DNA of 64,000 bases from Lepeophtheirus salmonis. Lineage: Eukaryota; Arthropoda; Copepoda; Siphonostomatoida; Caligidae. The position numbers were made by a program, and so were the translations under genes. How positions within the stretch are numbered: the stretch's first letter is position 1; every line of letters starts with the position of its first letter. Below are positions 35,797-48,267 of the stretch, in pieces. The stretch is from contig NC_052132.2 of NCBI RefSeq assembly GCF_016086655.4, forward strand, positions 18,540,805 to 18,604,804, given 5' to 3'. The notes under the pieces are model-generated. The model was given only the letters and a program-made list of their open reading frames with translations. It searched no databases and was not told where the DNA came from.

Positions 35797-36479
35797 TACA
35801 GGTAAAATAATTAAAGGCTTATAACGAACGAACAAGTTATAGTAAAACCCTAATTTTATTATTATTTGAAAACTACATTTAATACAATAATTCATAATGA
35901 TATCTGCCTCTCTTGATTACTTCGGTCACACGGCGCAAGAAGCTTTGGCAGGTCACGGTGACCTTATGCGTATCCAGTTTTATCATTGTACGGATAATGA
36001 ACTTCTTTGGGCCTCCACAGACGAATGATACTTAACAAAAGCCTCATAGTCGACCCTCTGCCATAGAAAGAAATCACATGGGTTTGGGGTCTTTGCAGAC
36101 CAAAAATCCGTGCTCCAAAAGTGAGGACATTTTCCGGGCAAGATATCCTGCACTTTTTTGACCTTGTGGGCCGGTGAACTGTCTTGGTGGAATGTTTAAT
36201 TTCTTCCTTGGGCTACTTCCTCCATCCAGGGAATGTCAATTAAAAGTGCAAACCTATAATTAGTACAATGGCTAAGAGGGATCTGCACGAGGTCCCCCGA
36301 GCGTGCCAAAACTTCCAGTACCGTGTGGACGAGCTTATCAAGAGAGACGGATCCCATATTAAATAATTGAATGTCATTAAATGTAGCTTTCAAATAATAA
36401 AAAAATATGGTTCTAACCCATCTAGTTCTTTCGTTATAAACCTTTAAAGATTTTCCTTATTTATCTGGACCACCCTGTA
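35797..36479 (-). mobile_element. Tc1/mariner element with ~110-bp TIRs, internally deleted transposase
   Basis: The outer right end reads TACAGGGTGGTCCAG on the minus strand and the left end starts TACAGG. Inside these, about 110 bp are inverted copies (AAAGGCTTATAACGAACGAA on the left; AAAGGTTTATAACGAAAGAA on the right; both continue to TATTATTTGAAA and CTACATTTAAT). The minus strand encodes transposase pieces: EEVAQGRN, then HQDSSPAHKVKKVQDIL (second Asp), FWSTDFWSAKTPNPCDFFLW (third-Asp region, degraded) and HSSVEA. N-terminal coding is largely lost. Confidence 0.75.
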
Positions 36480-37399
36480 GTAACATAATCTGCAATATAT
36501 CAAAAGTGACATCTTTGGTGAGGGATAAAGTTTTCGTGGATCCCAGGCAATCTCCTCAAACTAACAAGTACATTTCGTCATTTTTTTATAGCATCAATCC
36601 CGGCACCCCTGACAGATATATACATCAAAAAGATACTTATTTTCAAAATAAGGACATAGCAGCTAAATTACTTTTATGTTTAGATCATTTATTTAAACAT
36701 TAATTTTCAGTTGTCAGTGCTGTTTGAAAGATTATTTTTCATGAATGTAATTTGCCTATTAAATTTGTGCAAAGGATTGGAGAATAATTTCGAAATAAAA
36801 AGGAATTTGCATTATATTTAGGTAAGTAATATATTAGCAAAAAATCAAATGATATTTTAAAGTCGTTCAGAATACCTAAGAAATTTTTTATTGTAGGGAG
36901 ATCAGATATTTCATTAGAAGCTTTTTACGGGAATGTATTTTTCAATGCCTGACATCTTAGCGTTCCTATTGACTAAGCCACATACAAATCTTGTTTGTAT
37001 CTCTAAATCTGTTATTATATCTTTTAGGAATACCATTGATGGATAAAAATATCAAATAGCTCGGTAAAAATTATAATAATTTTTAATTCGTCCTTCAAAG
37101 AGTTTTATAACTAATTGAACAAAGACTCTTGTAAAATGAAGACTCTAAAATTAGATTTGTTAAATAAATAAGAATGTTAAATGTTAAAACTTCAGGTATT
37201 AATGATTAATTGATACATTTGAACAATCAACATACATACATAATACTAACTATTTTTTCGTGTAATGATTTTTTATGATTTCGAGCAGTGGACTCTACGT
37301 ATTTGCACATTCAAAATGGTACTGATTTTTTTACTTTGTAAAAAATTCACAAAGCAACAAATAGTTTTGGTCAAATTTTTCATTTTCTTTTGAAATTCG
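36480..37399. other. Gene-free DNA
   Basis: AT-rich spacer; no supportable feature. Confidence 0.4.
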
Positions 37400-38160
37400 A
37401 GGTTGAGAGTGCACAAAAAAGCTCCTTGTGAGGGATGCCGTAATCAAGTAATGAGTATAAATGAGATTTGTGTAAGAGTGGACGGAGACGGCGGACGAGT
37501 CATATGGCATTACAGAACTACGATCATTATTGATATCAGCTGCCTGTTATATGATTTTGGGGAGATAAAATAATTACTCCTATAAAGAGGAGAACCTTCT
37601 ATATTTAAAATAGCATTAGTGCGGTAAAAATATTATCATTATATTTAAATTATAATTTAGTTTTAAATCAATTTACAGTAAAGATAGGCGAAAATTCTTC
37701 TTTTAGTACGAGATAAAACACCCCCTCGACTAGTGATGTACAAAAATCGTATGCATTTTTTAGCTTGGCCATTTTATTGGAATTGACAATCTGAAGATTG
37801 AAATTACTTTTCCTTAGCTGTTGTCATTATTATTTAACTCCAGAGACGTTCACTTCCTTTCCTACTACAATCAGTTATATTCAAAACCTGATTGAACATT
37901 CGTGTGTGCTCATGAAAGAGTAACCTTGAGGATTTGTTTCAGATTTAGAATTGTAAGTCCTCGTTGGACTCGAACTAGAATTGGGGATCGAGATCGGAGT
38001 AATTCTTCCAAATGTCTTAGTTTATTTCATTCTCCCGCTCCTCCCTTGACAAATCTGCTTGTAGCTAGTCTAATGAAATGCCATAACAGCTAAAATGCTC
38101 TCCTGTAAAACATTTGTCAAATTGTTAGGGTTACCGTGTTGATTTTCGTTTTTTTTTAAC
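37400..38160 (+). repeat. Dispersed repeat family B, copy 3
   Basis: It begins around GAGATTTGTGTAAGAG, then GATATCAGCTGCCTGTTAT, GAGAACCTTCTA, AAAATATTATCATTAT, AGATAGGCGAAAATTC and ACACCCCCTCGAC. The second block is inverted relative to copy 1 (CTTAGCTGTTGTCATTATTA, then TTGTAAGTCCTCGTTGGA). The opposite orientation of this block in different copies suggests that the element has inverted arms or that copies are compound. Confidence 0.5.
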
Positions 38161-41100
38161 ATGCTCAAAATACACACAATTTTCATCATGAACCTTTTCT
38201 CCTTTTCTAATCGTTCATCTTAATTTTTTGTTCTTTACAAGATCCCTTCTTTTGTAATTATTTAAGAGAGCAGGGGTACAAAATTCCGTCACAAATTGAT
38301 GAAACCATAAAATTTACGCAACTATTCACTATTATTGCTCCTAAAAATTTTTGAGGGACCAATCATCCCTTATCTCCCTGTTCTGATGTTTAAGCTCTTG
38401 ATGTCTAAGAAAGCTATTTTTAAAGATATGCTGTATTTTCTGTCAAAATACCAAGGCTAGATGGTGATTCCTGGGACTATGGAACTGTCAGATTCGGCTA
38501 TAAACATCCCTTGTTTAAAAAATAATTCTTCCAAACCACTGGTACCGGAATTTATTTGATGTGGGGTGTGGGATTATTTAATGGGAACGTCATTAATTTA
38601 ATAATTTTGAAAAAACATTTTTACTTTTAATAAGGCCTAATTTGGCAGTGAACATTTAGAATTATAAAATTTGAACAAAAACATTTTTTTATAAAATACA
38701 TTTTTAATTATTTTTTTTTCAGGCAAGACGAAATTCTTTAATTGCGATAACCATAAATTTCTTGTAAAAGTAGGGGCAAGGGTCCTTATGGTTTCGGGGC
38801 ATTGGGTTGGAAGAATGACGCTTTCATCGAGAAAGACCAAGTTTTTATTGATTTGTTTTAGTTATAGGATGTTTAATTTTAAGCAAAAGTGCTTGCTTAT
38901 TTATGTTAGTAGCAGCAAAAGGTTATCCAGCGTTGCTCCTGCCAACGAGGGAGCGGGAAATCATATTGAAAATGGTCAATATTATTTCTCCTTAATTTTT
39001 AGATCCCTTCGGTTGGGTGATCATTCTAATATAGCGCCTGTATCTACTATAATATAAATTATAGTTCGTGAATGTTTGTTGGCGGATTTACAAGTTTGTC
39101 TTAGTACTCTTAGTCTGTGCATAATAAAATAATTCGTAATAAAGGGAAAGAAGAGGATTAGCGAGTGTGTCTTAGTATTGTTAGTATTATCACAATAAAA
39201 TAATTCGTAATAAATGTATAATACGGGTACATCCTAGTATTATATAAAATATATTATTATGAATTGGAAAAATTATTTGTGTTATAAACTTTAAATAACA
39301 TTCTCATATACTCGTATATGCATAAAAAAATTTGTCAAGATGAGAAGAACACCTTTTATTTTTGTCAAAAAATTGCCAAATCGAAATTCGCGAAGAAAAT
39401 TGCAAAAAACTGTTTTGCACTAATTTTGCAAACAAAAGTAGAATATATCATTTATAGGTGGTGTAAAGAGAAACACAAACCTACCTAGATTTTTTTCGTA
39501 CTTTCAAAACGAAAAAAGTTATGGAAAATAATGTTCTCAAAAAAATAAGACTCGATAACTGTTTCATTTTTGCAAATATTGCCAAAAAATAATGTAATTA
39601 AATATTTTGAAAATTGAATATGCTACATAGTAATGTTGCAGTTTTTAATTTTATGTCCAAAATGCAGGATTTTGAGATTTTTTTTTCTGAGAAATATAAA
39701 ATTGACGTTTGATGAAAAAAAGAGAAAAAAATTTAAAAATTATTTAGAAAATGACAGATATTTCATTTAAACATAAATTTTTATTTGTCAAATGTATTAG
39801 CAAACTAATTTCCAGATAAATTTCTACAAACTTAACTTTGTCTACGAATCCAATATTCTATTAAAAATCTATTTTTTTTTTGCACCTGAATAGAAACGAA
39901 ACAGCAATTTTTACTGATTTCTTATTTTGCCAATAACTTTTTTGATTTTTAATAAATTTTAAAAGCTTTTTATTGGTATTGTTTTTTTTTTGGACTCCTG
40001 TCACTTTTTAATTTATAACTCAACCCTAAATCTAGTCTCCTTGTGCTCCAAAAACATTTTTTGTGTTTCGGTTATAGAACCCCATTATATGACGCCCCCC
40101 TCGAAAAAAAAATCGCTACCTCCACCTTAGACTAACCAAGCTCAAAAGAGTCGCCCATGCAATGTTAGAGCCTCCTAGATATAACGGTGTGGGCACCCAT
40201 AAAGGACACAGACACACAAACTCTATTTTATATTTAAATGCGGATAAAGCAATTCCTCCTAGTAATTAATATTATATTAATTTTAGGTTTTGAATATAAC
40301 TGTAATTTCTACATTATCGATATGAATAGAAACTATTTTTAATTAATTATTCAAACTTTTTTATATATTTCTCGTCAGGCAACTTAATTAAAATGACTCA
40401 AAGTAATAGAAATTCAAATCAAAAGATGTATCTCCTATATTCAAAAATCATTGCTTCATAGTCTATTAGACATACTTATTTGGTTGTTTCACTAGACTCA
40501 GGATCTCGGGGCCGTCTTCCGGCTTTAAAGGGTTTGCTTAGTTGGCACATATCCTAATTTTACTTGCAACCCAATTTTCAAAACTTTTGACGTAGGTATT
40601 TATGTATAAAGTATATTATTCAAATGAGTTTAACCTCATTTGAACGAGAGGTTTCGTGCTTCATTTCAATTGACATTTTTTCCGTTATTTAATGAGGATC
40701 TATTTATTTTTAACTGATTAAGAATGATTAGTACATACCTATTTTATAGGTTAGCAGTATAAATGATTTATATCAAACCCCCTTGGAGTAGATTCCCTAG
40801 ATAAAAATGTCATATATGACAAACAGGTGGAACTGAATAGATGTGGCAGGAAGAAAGAACTCCTAGAGTCAAATCTACTACAACACGATTTATGACCTCC
40901 TTCTTTGTGTAGTTTGAAAGGGGAACACAATAGTACAAAACACACTCCAATTGATACGAGTCAAAATATATGTATATTATGAGTTAATCAATATTATTAT
41001 TATTATTGTATTTGATATCGATGTGGTAACTAAATATGTGTATATTATATACACTAATTGATATTCAATTATATGTCTAACGTGAATGAGTAATCCACAT

Positions 41101-42054
41101 CTGCTACTTTCATCTCTCTCTCTCTCTCTCTTGTATTATATCTTACCTCCCTCGAATAAATCATGTATTTATGTACTAAAAATGTTGGTTAAAAAAATAT
41201 ACATGAAAAAAGATGTGAAGCATCGATTTGAAGGTTATTTTCCAGAGGAATTCAGAAGCGATGAGCACTGAAGAAGGATTTCATAATGAGATACGAGCAA
41301 GACAACGACACTGGTAACGTTAGTTCTTATGAATATCGTATACAATTCTGTATTTATATTCAAGAAAAGCACAAAAGTAAAGACTTTTGCTTCCTCCAGT
41401 ACCTGTTGCAATACTCAAATCTAATCATGTAAAGAAAGGGTCTTCGTTGATGGCTTGACGATGATGATGAAGTTTCTATGAATTCCTGATCGTTGAAATA
41501 GACTGTTTGGACTTATTTGGTTGTTGCTTTTACATACCTATATTGTTAGTAAATGTAGTTGTAGCTCTTTGCCTGTTGAATGTCCAAATCCTAATGATGA
41601 AAACTAGGAGAAGGGAATTGCCAGGAAAGGAACCTTTTTGAAGGGTCCAGAGAAAAGCCGAGCTCTCTCTCTCTCTCATACACACACTTGTTCACATCTG
41701 CTTTTACATGCAGTGAGTGTGTCGGAGGCACATATGAGAGTTTAACCAGATGTGAATCCCCTTTTCACTCTCTCTGTTACACAACCACTACCACCAGACA
41801 CGTGGCAAACAATATGTAAAAAGCCTCCTTTCTACATATAGGCAGCAGCCTAGTTATAGGTAAAGTGCGACAGGTGATGGTGGGGGTTTCTAAACACTTT
41901 AGAGAGACAATAATATGCACTATGCTCCACTCATCTCAAATTGATTTGTGACAAAATATAAGTATTCTGAGAAGAATATATTCTACTACTCCAAAGACTC
42001 TCTTCTTTCAAACTGACAAAATCCATATGGAAAATGATAATTGACAATCAGCAT
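38161..42054. other. Gene-free DNA with a (CT)n microsatellite
   Basis: No gene was recognised. A CT run at about 41112-41131, and a second at 41659-41677 followed by a short CA run, are the only clear structures. Short open frames (for example 38788-39057 and 41086-41271) show no domain. Confidence 0.4.
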
Positions 42055-42081
42055 ATTACATTGTACTATGTACAATGTAAT
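42055..42081. repeat. Perfect 12-bp inverted repeat
   Basis: ATTACATTGTAC and GTACAATGTAAT are separated by TAT. A short perfect hairpin of unknown role. Confidence 0.6.
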
Positions 42082-43674
42082 AGATAGGACCTCATTATCT
42101 ATAGGTGATAAATAGCTTTTAAAAAAAGAGACACGAAAAATAAAAATAAAATACATAATGTGTATTCTTATCAGTGACTCTTCAAATAATATTATTAGCT
42201 CAAAATGTAACAAGTTGCTACAAGGTATCATCTTGATCTAAATTCAATTGGATAATTATTATTGTGAAATGACTTATGCTTTCAATTTATCTTGCAGTAA
42301 GACATGATCAAGCTATATTATTCACAAGGTGTTATCACAGTCTGTAGCTTGGGAACGTAACATACATTTTTCAAAGGGCTGCGTGTCGGAAGTGGCATGC
42401 GTGCCATACTTTGCCGACTCCTATTCTATACTAAATAATATCATCATTCTATGAGAGTATTATTTTGCCACTAGATGGCGTCACTTTCTACCCTATTGTT
42501 TTCAAATTAATATAAGTAAACAACGCTCAGGCCTATTATGTAAAACTCCAAATTCTTAAAAATCCTAAGAAAAACGATAAATTCCCAACTATATACAATG
42601 ATAAGGAGGCCACAAAGTCTATCCCTCTATCCGCAATAGACATTTTATAAGGCGGCAACTCTTATAGGAGGCACCAAACAGGAGTCCCAGAACCATAGAG
42701 GCTATTAACCCACTTTTTAAGACTAAGTGTAATATTTCAATAATATTCTCGTAACGTTGCGCGAGTGTGACGTCACAAGTATATAATTTGCCCCACTTGT
42801 GAATACATTGCAGGGCTTCTGGAACCAAATTAGTGGGGAAATGGAAATTCCTCCTCTAAAAAATAAATATTCCAATTTTGCACGTCGTTACCCTACTTGC
42901 ATCACACAACCTTTCCTCCTGAAAAAAAGACCGAAAATCAGTTGGTAATTAGACAATTCTTCCCGTCTATGGAATTATTATTCACTTGTTGTTTTAAAAT
43001 CATATGCTTTCACCCTGCCTTAGGTATATACCAGTGTCAGGTTCATAAAACTTTTTTTCCTTCGATTTCTTGACGACCTTCTAGGTCTTCCTTGTGGCAT
43101 CGTCATTCTCAATCCGTTTGTTCTATCATTTCTTTATTCAAAAGTGATTCCCTTATTCTCATCCCCAGGTTTCCTTAATGGAGTGGCGGGGAAAAGGGTA
43201 AAATACCCCAAAGGGATAATTTAGACAATTTTGTGGGTAATTGGAGTGGATGTTAGTTATCATTACTTTCCGAACCTATTTATATATCCTACTAACCTAA
43301 AAATATACATATACTCTATTTTTGTTCAGCTATCGATTCCTCCAATACATACGATAAGCCTTATCAGTCAAGACGTTATCTTTTATGTAGTCCTCACCTC
43401 TTACAAAAAGAAAAGAAAGGAAAAGGTCAAAAATCAGCTGGTAGATGCCCAACTATAGGAATTTTCTTCATTTTATCATAGGGAGTTCTTTACAATATAA
43501 CAAAAGTTAATTAGAGTTCAACCAATCAACGTTTAGACAAGCTGCAAACATTCCCTGCTACTAAATGAAGAAAATACATTTTCCTATGACGACATTTATC
43601 CAGGCCTAAACAACTAAGTTTTATAACAGTGAAGCCCTTTTTTGATTAACATTAAGGACACTAACGAACTATTG
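42082..43674. other. Gene-free DNA with family C fragments
   Basis: Two blocks (about 42893-42980 and 43366-43480) share ATCAGCTGGTAG and AAAAGAAAAG-type sequence with the family C end at 5370-5560, and TTCAGCTATCGATTCC at about 43327 resembles the family C left end. CCACTAGATGGCG at 42471-42483 resembles a CTCF core. No coding region is supported; the 69-codon minus-strand frame at 42619-42828 has no recognisable domain. Confidence 0.35.
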
Positions 43675-44452
43675 CAGTGGGTCCCCAACTTTTTTGAATT
43701 AAACCATGAAAATATATTGCTAGACAATGTACTACGACCCCTACACCTTCCATTGAGAGATGAATATAAAGTTTATCAACTATTTTATACAAATAGTTGA
43801 TAAATCAGCGATATATATACTACTTGGAATCATTTCTGTTCTATCACTTCTCTTTTTTTTGCGATAAATAAAGTCAAATTTGACACTCACAAACAAATAA
43901 TATTACTGACTGAGTATATGCAAAGAGGTTTATAAACGAATAAAGGATTAATATGACGGATGTGCACTGTTTGTTAAGCAAAACAAGTCTATTCTCGGTT
44001 GGATTTTGGAGCCAACAACTTGAATAAATATCATCCTCCACGTTAAGCTGCGATCTGTATTTATTTGTGATCTAAGTTTTTACTGTAAAGGTCTTCTCAC
44101 ATAAATAAGTTGAGCCAAATTGGATATGTAAATCTAAAGCTGCTTTAGCGAGCAGTGGATATTTATTCATCACAGAAATCCAGAATTTGTCAAGTGCTAT
44201 GGAATCCAAATCTGTTTTTAGTGTTTGATCAAATGAAAGTTCGATAAACGTATCTTACATATCAAACGACGTATAAATTTATGTTTTTCTAGAGCATAAT
44301 CTTCTGTGAAATACTTTTTAAAATAATCGAGAAGAGACTGATAAAAAATATGTTTATTCGTTTTGTTACCAATTTAAATTATATTTGTCTTTTTCGAAAT
44401 AATCTCGTCATCTCTGCGTTGTGTCCCACAAACCCCACTTTGGGAGTCACTG
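43675..44452 (-). mobile_element. hAT element relic with transposase C-terminal fragment
   Basis: The ends are hAT-like: CAGTGGGTCCCCAAC at 43675 and, inverted, CAGTGACTCCCAAAG ending at 44452. The flanking 8-mers AACTATTG (43667-43674) and AACTGTTG (44453-44460) agree at seven of eight bases, as expected for a hAT target duplication. On the minus strand at about 43985-44230 a fragment reads LDKFWISVMNKYPLLAKAAL, then FGSTYLCEKTF, one stop, and NKYRSQLNVEDD. This is the C-terminal dimerisation region typical of ZBED/SCAND3-like hAT transposases. Confidence 0.82.
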
Positions 44453-44460
44453 AACTGTTG

Positions 44461-45105
44461 TATGTGAACAAATAAAAGGACTTAAACCTTACTGTTTATA
44501 AAAATTGTAGCCTCTTTTGTCTAGCTTTATCAAATACATACATATGTATAACCCCAAAAAGTATTAAAGATATGTTATAACATCGTTATACAATTTTATT
44601 TCCGTATTTGTTGATAAATATTAACTATTACAAGGGAAAAAATATTTTTGGCATATTCTTCTAGAATTATCTTATCTTTCTCGTCCTTAGGCGATAAAAA
44701 CAAGCTTACAAATCTTCTTATTTTCAGTACACATTACATTGATTATATTAAAGTATCAGGTTTTGTCATTGGTATCAAGTAATATTCAATAAAGGTATTG
44801 AGCCTTCCTTTACTCTTAAAGCCATTTGAATGAGATTTATCAAGGATGATTGAATATTTGTTCATTTCATGTAGTAAAATATATCAACTTTGAGCCTCAA
44901 AGGTGGCGTCTACTTCGATTATGATGCTCCAGAGTTTATGGTCTTTGTTTTTGATGCATAGTCTCTAATCGTAAAATGTCGGAGTAACAACAAAAAAGAC
45001 AATGCGTGTTCAATCCCCTCCGCACCGATGTTAGTTCAGCAGAAAAGGGTGTAGAAAATGTTGCCACCTACATCCGAACTGTTTACAACATCAAGAAGTC
45101 CTTAA
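44461..45105. other. Gene-free DNA
   Basis: AT-rich spacer; no supportable feature. Confidence 0.4.
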
Positions 45106-45335
45106 CAGGGGCGTCCGTAAGGGGGGGGGGATAGAGGGGCTAGTCCCTCCCAATAAAGGAATAGTTGCTTTTTACTAGTTTTTTTGGGGGGCAGGATGAT
45201 TTTTTTTCGTGAAAATAATGGGTAAAAAATTTGAAGTTAAATTTTTTTCCAAAAAAAATGAAAATTTTAAATTTTTTTCATACACGTTCAATACTTAAAA
45301 ATTTAATATTGGAAAAAAAGAAAAATAATAATTGA
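45106..45335 (+). mobile_element. AT-rich CAGGGGCGTC-end element, copy 6
   Basis: It starts CAGGGGCGTCCGTAAGGG with a G10 run, then GAGGGGCTAGTCCCTCCCAA and TAAAGGAATAG, and continues into an A/T body. The far terminus is missing. Confidence 0.6.
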
Positions 45336-45337
45336 AA

Positions 45338-45640
45338 TCATTTTTTGCAAAAAACTTCCAATAAGCAATCCTGCATAACCTCCCCATACAGCCAAGAAGA
45401 GCCAAAACTTTTACAGCAACAATATGATTGACTTCTACCCTGACTCCGTGTGGATCTCATGAATCCCCTATACTTTGCAGTTTGGGGCGTATTAGAGAAG
45501 AATGTCTGCACTCCTATCATCCAAATTTGGATTTGCTCTGAGCTGCCATCATAGCAGCGTGGTACGCCCTCGAAATTGTAAAGAGCTGCCAATCTGTTTG
45601 CAGGTATATTGAGGCTATTATTGTTTGTGAAGGAGGCCAT
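45338..45640 (-). CDS. Hypothetical short ORF, perhaps gag-like fragment
   Basis: A 100-codon minus-strand frame starting MASFTNNNSLNIPANRL and containing CYDGSSEQIQIWMIGVQTFF. The DGSxEQIxxWxxGVxxFF pattern is reminiscent of gag N-terminal regions of LTR retrotransposons, but no zinc knuckle, protease, polymerase or LTR is seen nearby. The composition is less AT-biased than the surroundings. It may be a fragment of a retroelement or a chance frame. Confidence 0.25.
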   Translation of the reverse strand: MASFTNNNSLNIPANRLAALYNFEGVPRCYDGSSEQIQIWMIGVQTFFSNTPQTAKYRGFMRSTRSQGRSQSYCCCKSFGSSWLYGEVMQDCLLEVFCKK

Positions 45641-46149
45641 ATTGAATACAAAATATAGTATTTAAACACATCAACCATGGGGTTTGAGTTCGTTTTTCTT
45701 GATTCGAGAAAAATCAGGGTTTTCGTAGTATAGTCGTGCTACTGTATGTTTTGGCTGTTCATATATTAAGTTATAGAAAATAATAAGAAATAATATGACG
45801 ACTAATGTATAGATATTGTAAAAATATTTTCTCTTGTTCCTATACTTCTCTTGTGTAAACGGCGGATATTAATTATATACATATATCATATATGCATCAA
45901 ATGTCTCAACCTGAAGTGTATTTTGCTATGCACTTGCATGGAAACAAAATTGTAATTATCAAATACCGGTAATTGTTAGTTTAAATTGCCCACGTAAGCT
46001 GGATTTAAAAACATTTTTTATTTCTTGGTTGGCAGCACTGTCTTCGATTATGATGCCAAGTTTGAGGGCAATTTGTCGACCAGTTTGTTTGCAACTGGAT
46101 AAGTCAGTCTACCTCACTATTGCTCCACGGTTTTTTACAATGAACGAAA
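45641..46149. other. Gene-free DNA
   Basis: Spacer; the segment from about 46030 (TTGGTTGGCAGCACTG) may belong to the 5' part of the following mariner relic. Confidence 0.35.
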
Positions 46150-46680
46150 TTATTGAGCAAAGAGTTTGTCTTAAGTCTGGTGTATCATGATTTCGTTCCA
46201 AATGCACAAACGGTCAATAAGGAGTACTATTTGTGCGTACTAAACCGTTTGTGTGAGAAAATCCGTAAAAAAAGCCAAAATTATGGAAGAAAAACTCTTG
46301 AACTTAACACAACGATAACGTGACATTGCACAGAGCCAAGATTGTGAGCCAATTCAAAGCCAAACACGTAATAAATACCATCGATCAACCACCATATTCA
46401 CGTGATTTAGCTCCGTGTGACTTTTTTTGTTCCCCAAACTTAAATTGCCACTCATTGGAACCCGTTTTGAGTCTATTGAATCCATAGAACAAAATTCGTG
46501 GAAGGAGTTAAAAGCCATGTCAAAAAGTGGAAATAAAAAATGTTTGGAGGACTGGAAAAACCGTTGGCATATGTGTATTGCATCTAATGGAGATCGCTTT
46601 GAAGCGACAAAATAAATTTTAATTATGAAATCTGAAATTTGTGTTCTATTAAACAATTTCCTGTACTTTTTTGAGAGAAT
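46150..46680 (+). mobile_element. Mariner transposase relic (3' half)
   Basis: Decayed plus-strand coding in several frames: NKEYYLCVLNRLCEKIRKK at about 46218, a broken catalytic block, then a third-Asp block PPYSRDLAPCDFF. A 62-codon open frame follows at 46427-46615 (PKLKLPLIGTRFESIE, KNRWHMCIASNGDRFE), the C-terminus typical of mariner. It ends near a CTGTACTTTTTTGAGAG terminus. The N-terminal half is missing. Confidence 0.8.
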
Positions 46681-47137
46681 GTAAGATGGAACCCTTAAAA
46701 TAAATATTATTTAGGGTTCATGACACGTTGAACAATTTGATTCAGAAATTGTTTATCTTTGATAAATGAAACAAAATCCTAATCCTTTTTCAAATCGTTT
46801 AGAAAAAGACTCTCCCACAACATAGGTAGCAAATACAAATTAATCGACAATGTTATACACACATAGGTATATCCTATATACACATACAATAAATTTCCTT
46901 CCTTTTCAAATATCAATATCCTCTTCTATCGAGAGTTGTTCCATTATTATTTATTATTCAAATATGGAATACACCTGTGAAGTGTAGCAAACATCTGTAG
47001 ACCCAAGTCATCGTTGGGGATATACTGCATCGCTTTTGTTACTATCATTGTTAAAAAATATTTTAGGAATAAAAGTAATTTTATAGTACTGCCGTTTTGG
47101 TCTATATCGACCCACTTTAGATCCAGCAATGCTCTTA
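46681..47137. other. Gene-free DNA
   Basis: AT-rich spacer; no supportable feature. Confidence 0.4.
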
Positions 47138-48206
47138 TACCGAGTGGTCCATTAAAATCTGAACACTTTGAATTTTAAAATTCAATAGATATAATTGATT
47201 AATTGGCAATATAATTTCAACAAAGTTAATATAATAAATAAATGCGTGTCTGAGCACTCTTAATCATCAAGGTAGCCCTAATTAGCGGCAATGATGGCTT
47301 CCAGGCGGGGGAGGAAGGCCTTGACAACTGCTTCAGATGTAGTCTTCTATTATTATTCCCAGTGCTGGCGGATAGTTGTTTTAAGGGCATCAGTGTTTGT
47401 ATGACGGAGACTGTAGGCATGAACTGAAGGGAAGGGGGCAAAAGGGTTGTCAAAAAAGAATTCAAAAGAACTCAAAAGACTAATTCAAAATAGTCCTGCA
47501 ATGCAGGAGTCAATGCTATCTGACAGGGGTTTTGAGGGCCTTGGTGCTTGGAAAATTATCCGGTCTCCATGATATTTAAGGTCATTAAAAATACTCCTCA
47601 AATGCTCCATACTGAATTGTTGATACTTTTAAGTCAAGCCTCTTTTCAAATCTAAGCCTGCCATATATGTCTAAAAAGTCTGCATTTCGCAATTTTTTTT
47701 ACGAAATACTTTGAAAACTAAAAAGCTATAAAATAAACGGATGAATTAATATGTCTGAAAACAACTGAAATGATTGTAGATCATTGTTGGAGATGTGGAA
47801 TTCACGGCAGTGTCATTAATAGCCCTTTAAAAAAAAAAAAAAACATATATAGTCAAATCTGAATAAAGGAAACTGCTGTTTTTCAGATGGAAAGTTGACC
47901 ATATACAGATTTTTCTTATATCGAAAGTATATATAAAAAATCCCCACTTTTGGATACTTTTGTCAATAAGTAATTTTGAAACTTCCTATTCGGAGGCAAC
48001 TCGGGTTTGATCAAAAAATGCAAATTGAAATTCATCCTATCCTTTTCTCGACTTGTACGTATGCTCGAGATCTCAAGTAAATATGTTCTATTTTTGTAAC
48101 TAATTATTTAATCTTTAATATATCGGAATATCAATTAATTTTAATCATTCAACCTTCATTAATGATTGAATTAGTAAGTCTTCAGATTTCAATCAACCAC
48201 CCGGTA
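47138..48206 (-). mobile_element. Tc1-like element, family A copy 3 (both ends kept)
   Basis: Plus-strand ends are TACCGAGTGGTCCATTAAAA at 47138 and ...TCAACCACCCGGTA ending at 48206, both containing the AAATCTGAAC/TTCAGATTT subterminal motif. It is 1069 bp long. C-terminal transposase codons are recognisable on the minus strand in mixed frames at 47226-47465. The central part is heavily rearranged, with an A15 tract near 47827. Confidence 0.75.
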
Positions 48207-48267
48207 TATAAATTTCTTATATAATATATTCGGCAATATTGCAGCTAGGAAATATCTTAGCAGTGTA

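Noticed and set aside
46354..46656. 100-codon minus-strand open frame
   Set aside because: Antisense to the mariner C-terminal coding at 46427-46615.
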